64,000 nucleotides of DNA from Warburgia ugandensis (taxonomy: Eukaryota > Streptophyta > Magnoliopsida > Canellales > Canellaceae), in contig CP141133.1 in NCBI GenBank assembly GCA_035236585.1, forward strand, positions 45,277,729 through 45,341,728. Direction: 5' to 3'. The notes beneath the pieces are model-generated. The model saw only the letters and a program-made list of their open reading frames with translations. It made no database searches and was not told the origin of the DNA. Numbering within the stretch: the stretch's first letter is position 1; each line of letters begins with the position of its first letter. This document shows positions 1-12,608 of this stretch, one piece after another. The translations under genes were made by a program, and so were the position numbers.

Positions 1-2019
1 TTTAGTAGGTTCTACTCATCAAAAGGAATCGAACCCAACTTTTTGATCTCAATTTGGAGTTAAATTGAGATTAGAATTTGGATTCTAAGATTTCAGCTTG
101 TTCTAAGGGATGAGATTGGATCTTACTATTTTTATTTGTTTAATTGATCTAGAAACCCAAAAATTTTACTGTGATCATGATCCTTAGGGTTTTAGGACCC
201 TTTGAACCCATCCATCAGTTCAGATTTTTATTTTAAAGTCATATGGATCATGATCCAATACCATTGGTATGGATTTTACTAACTATCACATGTAAATACA
301 ATTGGAAACACAGATCTAATGAGTTTAGTAATTTCTACAAGAGACAAGGAACCTATACAAACTTTCAAATATAAAATCAGAGCTGAATTGATCTCTTAAT
401 TGTAAAAATAAAATTCTAGTTCAAAATTTGGATGGCCTAGATCAAATCTGGGCTTACGGGTGCGAGGGCGACCAGCAGCCTGCCCCCCTTACCACCTATT
501 GGTGGTGGTCGAAGGAGGTGACCAGCCATAAGTGAGACGATGTAGATCTAAACCGTGGGATCACCCATAGCCAGATCTCCTCCATCCTTGACTATCAACT
601 GCCCAAATTTCATCTCCTGGGGTTTTTGGGCCCTAGGAATCCATCCAACAACTTAGAGATTTCATCTGAGACATCCAAGATGGTGGAACTCAACCTTGTT
701 GTCGGATCCATCGTCTCCGACAAATCAATGGCTGGGGAGATCCCCTGGATGCCAGAAAACCCAAACTAGATGCTGGAATTGAAAGCGAGAAGAAACCTGT
801 GCCGGTCTGGTGATGAAATTGTCACTAGAGAAGAAGAAATTACAGTAGAGAAAATATAAGAAGTCCTAGATGCTGAAAAATATCTAGAGTTAAATTTCTC
901 CCTTGTCATTTTTGGAGATGGAGTGAAACCTTAAGGCTTTTGTAGATCACCCCTCTTGGAAGAGTTTCAACGGTTCCATATCAAGGTTTACCAATTAGAT
1001 TGGCTAGAAAAACAAGAATTTACTACCAAAGACAGTACCCAATATTGATCTAGTTTTCATTTTGATTTTCCTGGTGATCCAGGAAGACCACCAAAATTTC
1101 TTAGGGCTTTTGTAGATCTCCTCAGTTCGAACAAATCCAACAGTTAAGATTGAAAGTTATTGGCTGTAAATGGATGGATAATTCAAATAGGGTTTCCTAG
1201 GAAGAAACCTTGGTTCATCGGGGACAATGCGTAACTAGATGCACCTCGATAACAGACATGAATTGTCTATCGGGTGCGTCTGTGGACATTCTCCCAAGGA
1301 AAGTGAGAGGAAGAAGGGAGAAAGAAAATTTTGGGGAAGATTGGGAAGGATTTTAGAGCAATGATTTTAGGGAAAAGTAGAGGACCTGGTGAAGAACTTT
1401 AGGAAAATTTTTGGGATTTTTATGAGCTATTTATAGAGATTTTGGAATTTTCCATGATTACATGTAATTATCATGTTCAATTCTTTTCATTATTCAATGT
1501 TCATTGGATTCCCACTACCACCTCCTTCTCCACTAGTAGGTGGTAGTGGTTTGAGCCATGATTACACATTTTTTGGCCATTGGATTCCTTTGTGGGTCCC
1601 TTGTGGGCCCCACAAAGGTGTGAAAAGACCATTTTGCCCTTTTAATTTCAAAAATGGAGAAAATAGGGTTTATTCCCATGAACTCGGAATTGATCGTACT
1701 TAGTGGTGTTGGAATCGTATTTTTGAGTACATTTCCAATTTTTATGTCTTAGGTCTTGGTTATGAGTAAAATTACCTTTTTACCCTTTTATTCATAAAAA
1801 TGGAGAAAAATAAGGATTTTTTATCCGATCTCAAAATTTGATTTACTTATAGTCATTCTGAAGGGTTCGTCGAGTATGTTTTCAATTATACATGTCTTAT
1901 ACCTTGACTTTACTTCTATGAGAAGCGCATTTTTAATAACCCTAATATTCCAGCTTGATTTTTCTTGAAATTTTGAATTTATTTATTCAATCTTCTTACA
2001 AAAGTTAGGGGTTGTTACA
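1..2019 (-). repeat. 3' LTR of the Tekay element, U3 side, truncated by window edge
   Basis: The segment aligns with 9474-11504 with only short gaps. On the minus strand it starts TGTAACAACCCC, next to a purine tract. In one 60-base stretch compared by eye (121-180 against its partner) there are four differences, all transitions, which fits decay of methylated cytosines. About 2.9 kb of this LTR should lie left of the window. Confidence 0.92.
1427..1436 (-). promoter_or_regulatory. LTR TATA box
   Basis: The minus strand reads CTATAAATAG about 585 bp inside the LTR from its U3 edge. The same ten bases occur in the other LTR at 10916-10925. Conservation at the same place in both LTRs supports a retroelement promoter TATA box. 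The transcription start itself is inferred. Confidence 0.75.
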
Positions 2020-2020
2020 A

Positions 2021-2031
2021 TCTACCCCCTT
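2021..2031 (-). other. polypurine tract of the Tekay element
   Basis: The minus strand reads AAGGGGGTAGA, one base before the LTR start TGTAACA. This is the expected place and composition of the plus-strand DNA primer of a Ty3/Gypsy element. Confidence 0.8.
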
Positions 2032-2067
2032 ACAAAAATTTTGTCCTCAAAATTTCTAAATTACAAA

Positions 2068-2271
2068 CTACTCAAATAGACTAGGATACAACTTTTTCAT
2101 TTCCTCTTCTATTTCCCAGGTAGCTTCCTCGACCATATGATGTTGCCAAAATACCTTGACTAAAGGGATAGATTTGGTCCTCAATTGTTGTTCTTTCCTG
2201 TCCAAGATCCAGATTGCCCTTTCCTTAAAGGTTAAATCTATATTTAACATTTTCAGTATTCTTTGAAGCAC
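2068..2271 (-). pseudogene. integrase C-terminal chromodomain remnant, Tekay chromovirus
   Basis: The reading frame ends with the stop at 2068 and carries the chromodomain signature: a strand with ILDRKEQQLRTKSIPLVKV, then W, then VEEATWEIEEEM and a final YPSLFE. In chromoviruses this tail follows integrase and binds chromatin marks to guide insertion. The match to the Tekay-type chromodomain is close over about 60 residues. It is out of frame with the upstream integrase piece, so the original polyprotein is broken. The start given is only the first methionine in the open stretch, not a real gene start. Confidence 0.85.
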
Positions 2272-2502
2272 ATGAGTCTCATCTGGAATGTATTTTCATA
2301 CCATGGATACGTGAAATACGTTGTGCACCTCTGAGAGTTGGGGTCATAGGGCTAATTTGTAAGCCACCAGACCAACCCTTTCCAGAATTTCAAAAGGACC
2401 AATATACCTTGGACTGAGTTTTCCCTTACTTCTGAACCTCCTTACTCCCTTAATTGGTAAAACCTTCAAAAACACGTGGTTACCTGCTTCAAATTCTAGG
2501 GT

Positions 2503-3357
2503 TCAGCATCTTTTATCCACATAGCTTTTTTGACGACTATGAGCGGCCAACAATCTTTTCTTTATTATTCTCACCTTATTTGTACATTGTTCCACTAGTT
2601 CTGATTTTATCAACTTCCTCTCTCCCACGCCATCCATACAATGCTTCACATGGTGCCATACCAATACTTGTATGGAAATTGGTACTATATGTGAACTCCA
2701 ACAATGGATGATGTTCATCCCATCTTCCTCTCCAGTCTAGTGCACAAGCCCTTAGCATATCTTCTAGGGTTTGAATGGTCCTCTCTGACTTACCATCAGT
2801 TTGGGGATGAAAAGCTATACTAAAGCTTAGTGATGTCCCTGATTCCTGTTGCACGCTCTTCCAGCTTCTAGAGGTAAACATTCCATCTCGATCGGAGATG
2901 ATGAAGAGTGGGACCCCATGATGACTGACTATTTCTCTTACATATAACTGGGCTAAATTGTCGACAGATTGGTTTTGATTGATTAGAAGGAAGTGTGCCG
3001 ACTTAGTTAGCCTATCAACTATTACCCAAATCATATCATGACTTGCCTAGGTCCTTGCTAACCCTGCAACAAAGTCCATGGTGATATGTTCCCATTTCCA
3101 TTCTAGCAGTTCCAAGGTTTGTAGTAATCCAGCTGGTCTTTGATGTTCAACCTTCACTTGCTAACAAGTTAAGCACTTAGCCACACATTCCCCAATATCT
3201 CTCTTCATACCTTCCCACTAGAAGTTTCTTTTTAAATCTTGGTACATTTTTGTTCCTCCAAGGTGTATAGAAAATTTGGATTGATGTTCTTCTCATAGTA
3301 GTGCTTTCCTCAAACTCGAGGGAACGATCAATTTTCCTTGGCACCAAATACCCCCAT
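2503..3357 (-). pseudogene. integrase remnant of the Tekay element
   Basis: The best part is 3034-2576. The three catalytic acidic residues are visible: D in VIVDRLT (codon near 3016), D in IISDRDGMF (near 2893) and E in GKSERTIQ, with 35 residues between the second D and E as expected for DD35E. HPQTDGKSER and CEALYGWRGR are typical of Ty3/Gypsy integrase. Downstream, 2718-2503 continues the protein in another frame (residues such as LIKSELVEQC), so there is a frameshift near 2600. The zinc-binding N-terminus should lie in 3035-3357, but it is broken by stops and I could not confirm all its histidines and cysteines. Confidence 0.85.
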
Positions 3358-4769
3358 CTAAAGCTTTACTAGCCCTATCTTCTCACACATTTCTTGGATT
3401 TCTAGTTCCCCTTCTTGGGCCTTTAAGATTTGTTCAACAAAAGCTGACTTAATGGTGACATTAGCCAACACTACTTTTGTGTGTTTGCTTAGTGCATCAG
3501 CTACTACATTAGCCTTTCCAGGATGGTATTGAATCACAAAATCATAATCGTTAAGATATTCCATCCACCTTCTTTGTCTCATATTCAGATCAGCTTGAGT
3601 GAAAATATACTTGAGGCTCTTTTGATCAATGAATACATTGAATTTCTCCCCGTACAAGTAATGTTGCAAAAATTTTAAGGCAAACACTACCGCCACAAGT
3701 TCTAGGTCGTGTATCAGGTAGTTCATTTCATGTTTCTTTAATTGTTGTGAAGCATAAGCAATGACCTTCCCTTTTTGCATTTGTACACTTCCTAACCCTT
3801 TTCCTAAAGCATCACAGTATATCTCATAATGTCCACTCCCTGATGGTAGGGTCAATATTGGTGCTGCAGTTAATCTCCTCTTTAACTCTTGGAAACTCCT
3901 TTCACATTCATAAGTCCAAGTAAATTGTACTCCTTTTCTAGTCAAAGAATTCAAAGGAAGAGCTATATGAGAAAATCCTTGGATAAATCTACAATAATAT
4001 CTAGCTAACCCTAGAAAACTTTGTATTTCAATTACTGTCTTTGGCTGTTCCCAATTCATTATTGCTTCCACCTTGGTCGGGTCCACCTCTACTCCATTCT
4101 GGGAAATTACATGCCCTAGAAAGTGGACTTTTTCCAACCAAAATTCACACTTATTAAATTTTCCAAACAGTTTGTGTCTTCTAAGTGTTTTTAATACAAT
4201 CCGTAAATGTTCCCATATACTAGTAGAATAAATTAGTATATCGTCGATGAATACGATTACAAATTTATCCAAAAAATCCTTGAAAATTCTGTTCATCAAG
4301 TTCATAAATACGATAGGAGCATTGGTTAATCCAAAAGCCATCACCAAAAATTCATAATGTTCATACTAGGTTCTGAATGCGGTTTTGGGTATATCTTCAC
4401 CTTTGATACTTAATTGATGAAACCCCAATCTAAGGTCAATTTTGGAAAAGACCTTAGCAGATTGGAGTTGATCAAAGAGATCATCAATGCGAGGCAGAGG
4501 ATATCTATTTTTTATTGTCACATTGTTCATCGTCCATTAATCGATACATAACCTCATAGACCCATCTTTCTTTTTCAGAAATATCACTGGTGCTCCCCAT
4601 GGTGAACTACCTGGTCGAATAAACCCTTTGTCCAACAATTCCTATAGTTTAACTTAATTGGGGCCATCCTATAGGGTGTTTTAGAAATTGGAGTTGTACC
4701 AGGAATTACTTTAATGGTAAACTCAATTTCCCTATGAGGTTGTAAACCTAGGAGTTCTTTAGGACACAC
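3358..4769 (-). pseudogene. reverse transcriptase and RNase H remnant of the Tekay element
   Basis: The piece 4769-4584 holds the RT start (IPGTTPISKTPYRMAP). The piece 4347-3358 holds the palm with the catalytic FIDDILIYS near 4245, then the thumb and RNase H. The RNase H acidic positions appear intact: [10 protein letters not shown], the E in [12 protein letters not shown], the D in VFIDQKS and the D in VVADALSKH. The two pieces are in different frames, so at least one frameshift lies between 4584 and 4347, besides stops. The enzyme would copy the element RNA into DNA in virus-like particles. Spacing and residues match the Tekay lineage well. Confidence 0.88.
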
Positions 4770-4811
4770 ATCTTGGAATTCCCCGACTATATCGATTTCT
4801 TCTATCTTGGG

Positions 4812-5290
4812 CTATTCAACATTCAAAGCAACTATAGTTGCTAAAAATTCCTGACATCCCTTGGACACATATTTGGCAGCCCTCATAGCTGATATGATGG
4901 ATTTATTTAAGCCATTTGATTTTCCATGCAATACTAGCATTTCTTCTCTTGGTATGTTAAAAGTGATTTTATTTTTATGGCAGTGCATAATTACCTTATA
5001 TTTTGCTAGCCAATCCATACCTAGTATTATGCCAAAATCTACTATGTTTAGTAAAATGAGGTCTATACCTAGTCTTTTTCCCTGTACTTCAACAAGTACA
5101 TCTTGAAGATATTCCTATAATATAATTGTTTTTTCCACTGGTGTCATCACATCCAGGTAGAATCCCAATTTCTCTACTATTAATTGTATACTAAATGCAA
5201 ATACACATGATATGAAAGAATGGGTAGATCCATAATCAAATAGTACTTTGGCATGGTGATTAGATACTAGCAATGAACCTTCAATAACTA
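4812..5290 (-). pseudogene. aspartic protease remnant of the Tekay element
   Basis: The protease begins downstream of the Gag zinc knuckles. The active-site region reads LFDYGSTHSFIS near 5237, where the family has D-S/T-G, so the middle residue is replaced by tyrosine. The second half continues in the same frame as MDWLAKYKVIMHCHKNKITF at 5018 and downstream, the usual C-terminal part of Ty3/Gypsy proteases. A stop near 5115 separates the halves. In an active element this enzyme would cut the polyprotein; the changed active site and the stops suggest loss of function. Confidence 0.8.
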
Positions 5291-6389
5291 CATTAGATGT
5301 ACCAGCCTCTCTATTAGTAATGGCAAACACCCTTCCTTGATGAGGTGGTACATTCTTAGGTTTTACACCCTTAACTGCCAAGCGTTTGTTGTAGTTATTA
5401 AAGGAATGCCCTAACTTGCCGCATTTGAGAGGAGGCCGCGGTGGTTGTGGCGCCAGGCAGGGGCACACATAACCTGAATGATATGTTCTACAAGTGGGGC
5501 ATGGTTTCCGTTTAGCTTGATTTCCTTGATGGCTAGAAGGCCTGAAGTTGTTTGGCGGTCTCTTGCCCTTCATGAAGGGTTTTTGATGATAATTGGCCCC
5601 TCCTCCATGTTTAGTGAATTGATTTCTCTTATAGTATTCTTCGAATTTAGAAGCCATTTCGACACACTCGGTCATAGTTGTAGGTTTGGTTCCTAACACC
5701 TTCATCCTTAGCCCTAGGTGTAACCCTTCCATAAAACAATCCACTGTATGCCTTTTAGTGTCACATATATGGCTTGCAAATCTCTTCAATTTAATGAAAT
5801 TATTTTCATAATCAACAACTGAAAGGTTTATTTGTCATAGATCTAGGAACTCCTCCTTTTAGACTTGCACATGGATTGGGAAATATTTTTCATTAAAAAT
5901 TTCCTTAAACTTTTCCCATGGAATTTCTTCAGGATTGAAGAAGAAATTCCTTTGTGCTGACCTCCACCACAAAGTTGCTTCTTGCTTCAATATATATGTT
6001 GCCAACTTGACCTTTAGATTCTCTGGAGTTCTCAATACACTGAAGGTCTTCTCTAGTTCATAGGTCCATTCTTCAGCTTTCTTAACATCACCCTTGCCAT
6101 TGTAACTAATAACCATCTTCTGGAACCTTTCCACCATCTTGTTTATCTTTTCAAGTGTTAATTGAGAGGTTTCCAACACTCCACTAGGTACAGGTAAAGA
6201 ATTATCCTGTATCGGAGTTGGAGTATCCTATCTGGTTATAGGAGCACTGGGTCCTATGTCAGGTTAAGCCTAGGCCTAAATGCTTGGTGCTTCAACTAGA
6301 GTAGCCTGAGGTTGTATAAGTTGAGGAAGAAGATTCCTCAATACCCTAGTCATCACCTCCCCTAGATTATTCACAGATGATCCTTCCAT
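5291..6389 (-). pseudogene. gag remnant of the Tekay element
   Basis: An ATG at 6389 lies about 160 bp inside the primer site and is in frame with the open stretches 6179-5859 and 5789-5115. I take it as the ancestral start. The retrotransposon Gag domain shows in EEWTYELEKTF, ATLWWRSAQRNF and WEKFKEIFNEKYFP. Two zinc-knuckle-like motifs follow: CPTCRTYHSGYVC and a decayed LKCGKLGHSFNNY that has lost its last cysteine. The frame is interrupted only by nonsense codons near 6275 and around 5858-5832, so gag decayed by point mutation, not frameshift. Gag would form the particle that packages element RNA. Confidence 0.85.
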
Positions 6390-6551
6390 AATTCTCAGGG
6401 TCACTTTGAGCTGTCCACCTAGTTGTCCTTTTTGGTGGCATCTGCTCAAAACCCAGATTTCTATATAAGTATTCTACTTAACCCATTTCTAATATATCCA
6501 AATTTGGATTATTCCTTTGGACATATTGGGGCTATGAGTGACTGGATGAAT

Positions 6552-6564
6552 GGTTCTGATACCA
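6552..6564 (-). other. primer-binding site, initiator-tRNA-Met type
   Basis: The minus strand reads TGGTATCAGAACC. This differs at one base from the complement of the initiator methionine tRNA 3' end used by most chromoviruses. It lies two to four bases from the end of the 5' LTR, which fixes the LTR boundary. Confidence 0.88.
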
Positions 6565-6566
6565 AC

Positions 6567-9500
6567 AGTGACAACCTAGGTTTTTGTAACACATTTTGTA
6601 ATACATTTTTCAAAGGCAGGGTTCTTAATAGTAAATTTTTTTTGCAAACAATACAAAGGAAATTCTTCTCTTTAAAATTCATTTGTAACAAAACCCAAGC
6701 CTCAACTCAAGGTACATAATACAAATAGACATTTTGTATAAAATAAAATTTTATTGAATACCAGGAATCATCCAATAGTTCACTCTTACACGGCCCCTAT
6801 ATTATAATTACAAACCATTGTCCAAATTACATAATCCAAATTTTAAACCTCACCTTACATTAAAACTCTCAATATAATACAATGCTCTCAAATAAAAATA
6901 CATGTCTTCAGGGGACATACCCTGATTGATTATTCTCTTCAAGTCTTCTACCGCCTTAAGCTCCTAATTCTCCTTATCTGTTTATGAGATATGGTAAACA
7001 TTCAAACATTTACAATATCTCAGCAAGCTATGCTTGGTAGGGGATACAAAAGTAAACTACTTCACTAATATAAGAATACATACCTCAATCATCACTCCAT
7101 CATGGTTATCTACCCATGAGTTATCTCAACATAGAGTATATACGTTAATTATGTAGTATAGGATAAATCCATTAAAATAGTGAAAAATACTCAAAACTTG
7201 TTCCTTCCCCTGGCTATACTTCCACATAGGAGATCAATATTCAGCTAATTCTCATACAGGGATTTTCTTTCCAGAAACTCATGTAGTGGCATCTCATCAT
7301 GCCATGGCATTACACTATGCCTATCATATGTGCATCATAATGCAAAATACATTAGGACTACTATGACGCAGCCTCAATCCATACAGCATGCTCGGATAAC
7401 TGCATACTAATCCACTAATACCAATAGTGCAAATAACAAAATCCATGTCCGCATGGGGGGGCCATGGCTGTCACGGTGGCAGAGTTACCATGATTGCCCC
7501 ACCCTACATTCAGCCTCTCTTTGCGCATGGTATCCATCATATAAATTTTAGGAAGCGGGTGGCCAAACCCTCATAACTTCCCTAGCATAGAATCCCTAGT
7601 CCTAGTACTATGTAAAACAAAATCACAAGCCACCATGCTTGTATGTAAAATACATTGTACATATTAGACGATGTGTCTGTTTAACTAAGGCTGGAATATT
7701 TTCTATGCCTTATTCTTAGGGTTTCCTTAGTTTACACATCTCATTACTTCCACCTCATTTGATTAGATCATTAGAATGGATCAGTTGAATTAGATCATGG
7801 ACTTGGTTCACTTAGTTGGATCATGTGGTTGGATCATTATCATGCTAAGGTACCAAATATACTTGTATCATGAAGGCCTATAATTCTAGACAGAAGATCA
7901 TGTATGTATACACATGAATCCTTAATACATTCTTGTACATCCACCTACCTCAAAGTGGTACCATGGTCTTGATTCATACACCTCAAGTGGTATTCACTCC
8001 ACATTGCCCATCATGGTCTTGATTCATACATCTATCAAACTATATGTTTAAAGTTATTCTCCTATACAAATATTCTTACTACATGTATTCCTATAATGGA
8101 TGCCCTAATTTTCCTTAAATCATGTTTGATCAAGGGTTTAGGTTCTCTATCTATATTTTTCTACACATACATACAAAACAAAATACGACATTAGTATTCT
8201 TATTGTTTTTGATCATTCAAGATCCTCTGGATCTCGTTTGATCATCCTCATCTTACTTACAATTTTTATTAGGGTTAGATAATTTACTAACCTTTTATGC
8301 TATTATTATTATTACTCAACCAGTTAATGTTTTACTGGTTGAGGATAGTTTATTCCATCCTAAGTCTAGACAGCTCCTCTTATGTCAAATTGGCTAAGGC
8401 TTACTAGTTGAATGGTTGAACACAAAGTGGTTACTTCAATCCTCATGTAATGAGGCATTTAGACCTCACAAATGTCAACGAAAGGTGGGGGAAGAGCAAG
8501 GCTCTATTAAAGAATCCCCTTAACCACCATGTTGATCATCCATTAGAGTGACCTTAACTCAACCTTTCATAAGGTTCCTATGAGCATTTTAACCCTAAGT
8601 GCTCTTTCTAATTGCTTTTAAATAAATCCATGAACATTTAAATGTCATTCATGGAGTTTCATTGTTCTCCTAATTTGGGCCAAGGTATTGATATTCCTTA
8701 TAATATCCTACTAATTATAGCCCTTACTATCATTAAGTCCATGTCATTCATTCCATGTAAATGTCCTTCAACTCTAATTTCATTTAATTACATTTTCAAT
8801 GTAATTGTCATAACATAAGCATTAAAGCATAAATAAATAAATAAATCTATAATTATATCTACTAAGCAATAAATGACAATTATAATAACATTCAATAATT
8901 CAAATGAAAATCTAACATGCCATAACTATTTATCATGATCCAATAGTCATTATTCATTTTTCATCTCTTTTAGGGTTTACATCTTGATCTTTTCATTTTC
9001 CTTTAGATCTAATACATCTTCTTGATGCGATTTCATTATTAGATCATCGATGCATCTCATCAAATTATCTGATCTTTCTTGATCCAACTGATGAAGAAGA
9101 TCTTAAGTCATTTTATCCAATTTAAGGGCATAGATCTTAATCTATCCCAATTATCATCACCCAGTCCATAAATCCATATGATATTAACTTCATATCTTCA
9201 TCAAAAGACATACATACTATCCAATCATCATTGATCAACTTGATCAAGGAGATTACCATTCATCTTTATAGATCTTACTACTTTTAAGGCTAGATCTCTT
9301 AATTAGACATAGATCAGTCAATTATAACCATTGATTCCATGTTTAAAAATCAAATATCATCAATGGATCAGAATTATATAGTTTGATCATTCCAATCTTC
9401 ACTAATCATAAGAATTAGTAATGCTTTTCTTTATTAACAGAATTTTATATGCATCAAAACATAAATTTTCTAAGTTCAGTAAGTTCTATTCATCGAAAGG

Positions 9501-11504
9501 AATCCAACCCAACTTTTCAATCTCAATTAGGAGTTAAATTGTTATTAGAATTTGGATTCTAAGATTTCAGCCTGTTTTAAGGGATGAGATTGGATCTTAC
9601 TATTTTTGTTTATTTAACTGATCTAGAAACCCAAAAATTTTACTATGATCATGATCTTTTAGGTTTTGGGACCCTCTAAACCCATCCACCGGTTCATATT
9701 TTCATTTTAAGGTCATCTAGATCATGATCTAATACCATTGGTATGGATTTTATTAACTATCACATGTAAATACAATTGAAAACATAGATTTAATGAGTTC
9801 AGTAACTTCTACAAGAGATAAGGAACCTATACAAACTTTCAGATATGAAATCAGAGCTGAATTGAGCTATTAATTGTAAAAATAAGATTCTAGTTCAAAA
9901 TTTGGACGGCCCAGATCAAATTTGGGCTTAAGGGTGAGGGGGACAACCAGCAGCCCACGCCCCGTTATCGCCTATTACAGGTGGTTGATGGAGGTGACCG
10001 GCTATAGGCGAGACGGTCCAAATCCGGACGGTTGGATCACCCATTGCCAGATTTACTCCGTCCTTGACTATCAACGGCCCAAATTTCATCTCCTGGGATT
10101 TTAGGGCCCCAGGAATCCATCCAATAACTCAAAGATTTCATCTGAGCCATCCAAGATGGTGGATCTCAACCCTATTGTAGGATCCATTGTCTTCTACGAA
10201 TCAATGGCCGAAGAGATCCCCTGGATGCCGAAAAACCCAAACTAAATGCTGAAATTGAAAGGGGGAAGAAAGGTGCACCTACCTATGCTGGTTCAGTGAT
10301 GAGAGGGTCACCAGAGAAGAAGAAATTATGCCAGAGAAGATATAAGAAACACTATACATCGAAAAATATATAGAGTTAGATTTCTCCCTTGTCGTTTTCG
10401 TAGATAGAGTGAAACCTTGGGGCTTTTGTAGATCACCCCTCTGTGAAGAGTTTCAACGGTTCCAGATCAAGGTTTACCAGTTAGATTGGCCAAAATAACA
10501 AGAATTTATTACTGGAGATGGCACCCAGTACCGTTCTAGTTTTTGTTTTGATTTTCCCAGTGAGCCAGGAGGAGGATCACCAAAATTTCTTAAGGCTTTT
10601 GTAGATCTCCTCAGTCCAAAGAGATCCAACGGTTAAGATTGAAAGTTACTACAAGTAAATGGACGGATAATTCAAATAGGATTTCCTAGGAAGAAACCTT
10701 GGTTCATCGGGGACAATGCGTCCTTAGACGCGCTTCGATAACAGACATGAATTGTCTATCAGGTGCATCTATGGACACTCTCCCAGGGAAAGTGAGAGAA
10801 AGAAGGAAAAAAGAAAATTTTGGGGAATATTGGGGAGGATTTTGGATCTGTGATTTTAGGGCATGGTAGAGAACCTCGTGACGAACATTGGGAAAATTTT
10901 TGGGATTTTTATGAGCTATTTATAGGGATTTTTGGAATTTTCCATGATTACATGTAATTATCATGTTCAATTCTTTTCATTATTCAATGTTCATTGGATT
11001 CCCACTACCACCTCCTTCTACACTATGGTAGTGGTTTGACCCATGATTATACATTTTCTGGCCATTGGATTCCTTTGTGGGTCCCTTGTGGGACCCACGA
11101 AGGTGTGAAAAGACCATTTTGCCCTTTTAATTCCAAAAATGGAGAAAAATAGGGTTTATTCCCATGAACTCGGAATTGATTGTACTTAGTGGAGTTGGAA
11201 TTTTATTTCTGATTAAAATCCAAATTTTTATGTCTTAGAAATTGGTTATGAGTAAAATTACCATTTTACCCTTTTATTCATAAAAAAGGAGAAAATTAAG
11301 GAATTTTCATCCGATCTCAGAATTTGATGTACTTATAGTCATTCTGAAGGGTTTTTCAAGTATGTTTTAAATTATACATGTCTTATACCTTTACTGTACT
11401 TCTTTGAGAAGGTCATTTTTATTAACGCTAATATTCCAACCTAATTTTTCTTGAAAATTTCAATTTATTTATTCAATCTCCTTACAAAAGTTTGGGGTGT
11501 TATA
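6567..11504 (-). repeat. 5' LTR of the Tekay element, about 4.9 kb
   Basis: The right edge (minus strand TATAACACCCC) matches the other LTR edge at 2019. The left edge is set by the primer site, and it also matches the U5 ends of the solo LTRs in this window (AACCTAGGTTGTCA here against ACCCGGGTCGTCACA there). Only 9474-11504 has a partner inside the window. 6567-9473 should match sequence left of the window. No protein-like reading frame is seen in it. Confidence 0.85.
10916..10925 (-). promoter_or_regulatory. TATA box of the 5' LTR
   Basis: CTATAAATAG on the minus strand lies at the same position as in the 3' LTR. It would be the core promoter driving the full element transcript toward lower coordinates. 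Confidence 0.75.
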
Positions 11505-12608
11505 GTTTTCCATAGGATTCTCCCTTGATTTCAACCATACTAGTTCATGAGTGAATGTTGGAACAATTGAAGAAGAAATTCATTTTAATTGAGGAGCGAT
11601 AAAATTAAGTGAACATCATTGTAATAGTATTTAAGGTTCAGATTTGGACTACATGTATGGAGTGTTATGTTGATGAACTTTTGATTTGATTCATTGAAGT
11701 TAGTTGGAAATTTCAATTCATGTTTATGTCCAGCAGTAAATTAACTTTGTTCTTGAATGTTTGAATGCATTAGAAGTAATTAATTTCATGTTTTACATGC
11801 TCAAGTCATTGAATGTTTCAATTACTTTACTGTTGGAATTTCTTTGCATGAATGGTATATGTTAATTTGCAGCACATATAAGCATGTTCACTTGATTCTT
11901 CATGACCCAATTAGGTTTTAGATAACTTATTTAATGTTAGAAATAGATTACACGCTTTGGTTTCCATAGTTGATTAAATCTACTACTATCTAATGAATCA
12001 TGCATATCATTCCATGGTTAGATATATGTTAATTGGGTAGTTTTTCCTTTCATTGTTTGTTAGTAATTGCTTTTATTTATTTATCTTATTTATTTGTAGT
12101 TAGATTCCATTAGTTTGCATCTGAGTTAGATGGGAAGTAATCAAATTTGTCACACTTGTTAAAATAGTTGATTTGGTTGCTTACTTTTCTTAGTTTTGTG
12201 TGATTAGGAAAGTAGTTTGTTAAAGCATATTTTCCTTAGATTAGTTGTTAATTTTATGTTATGAATGTTAGTGTACAAAATTTGATAAATTTCATTTTAG
12301 GAAAGTTTCACTTTAGGAAAGTCATAAAATTAGAAGTTTTAAATTTAGGAAAGTTTTAAGTTTAAAAAGTGCATGTTCTAGGAAAGTTTTCAATTTAGCA
12401 TGTTTCTTGGTTTTGCTTAGTTTCCACTTTCATGTGTTAATTTTCACTTTTAATTTATTCAAAAATCACTTGAATTTGGCTAGGTTAGATAGTTTAAAAT
12501 AGGGATCCTTAGCATCACATTAGTTCAACATCTCGTGGGATCGACCTCACTAGTGTACTATATAGCAAACAATTCGTGTGCTTGCAAGTTTTAATTAAAA
12601 CAAAAACA
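11505..12608 (+). repeat. downstream part of the 5' LTR of the deleted Athila-like element
   Basis: The last 600 bp align clearly with the end of 12775-15487, including a run of short repeats around GGAAAGTTT and the TTGAATTTGGCTAGGTTAGA block. Further left the likeness is weaker, so the LTR pair is old. The Tekay element begins immediately to the left. Confidence 0.75.

Larger units (their letters stand above)
1..11504 (-). mobile_element. Ty3/Gypsy Tekay-type chromovirus, nested, left end outside window
   Basis: This is an LTR retrotransposon read on the minus strand. The order from right to left is 5' LTR, primer-binding site, gag, protease, RT-RNase H, integrase, chromodomain, polypurine tract and 3' LTR. 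Direct evidence is the match of 1-2019 with about 9474-11504, the tRNA-Met-type primer site at 6552-6564 and the purine tract at 2021-2031. The Tekay (Del) lineage is inferred from the integrase and RT sequence and from a C-terminal chromodomain, which members of this lineage use to target chromatin. The interior is about 4.5 kb and the LTR about 4.9 kb. Stops and frameshifts break every domain. It lies inside the 5' LTR of the next element, so it is younger than that one. The target duplication cannot be checked because the left end is outside the window. Confidence 0.92.

Noticed and set aside
1473-1703. 76-codon open frame
   Set aside because: It lies in U3 of the Tekay LTR on the strand opposite to transcription, and the partner LTR does not keep it.
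6552-6564. tRNA-like match
   Set aside because: It is the short complement of a tRNA end used as a primer site, not a tRNA gene. No cloverleaf was recognised anywhere in the window.
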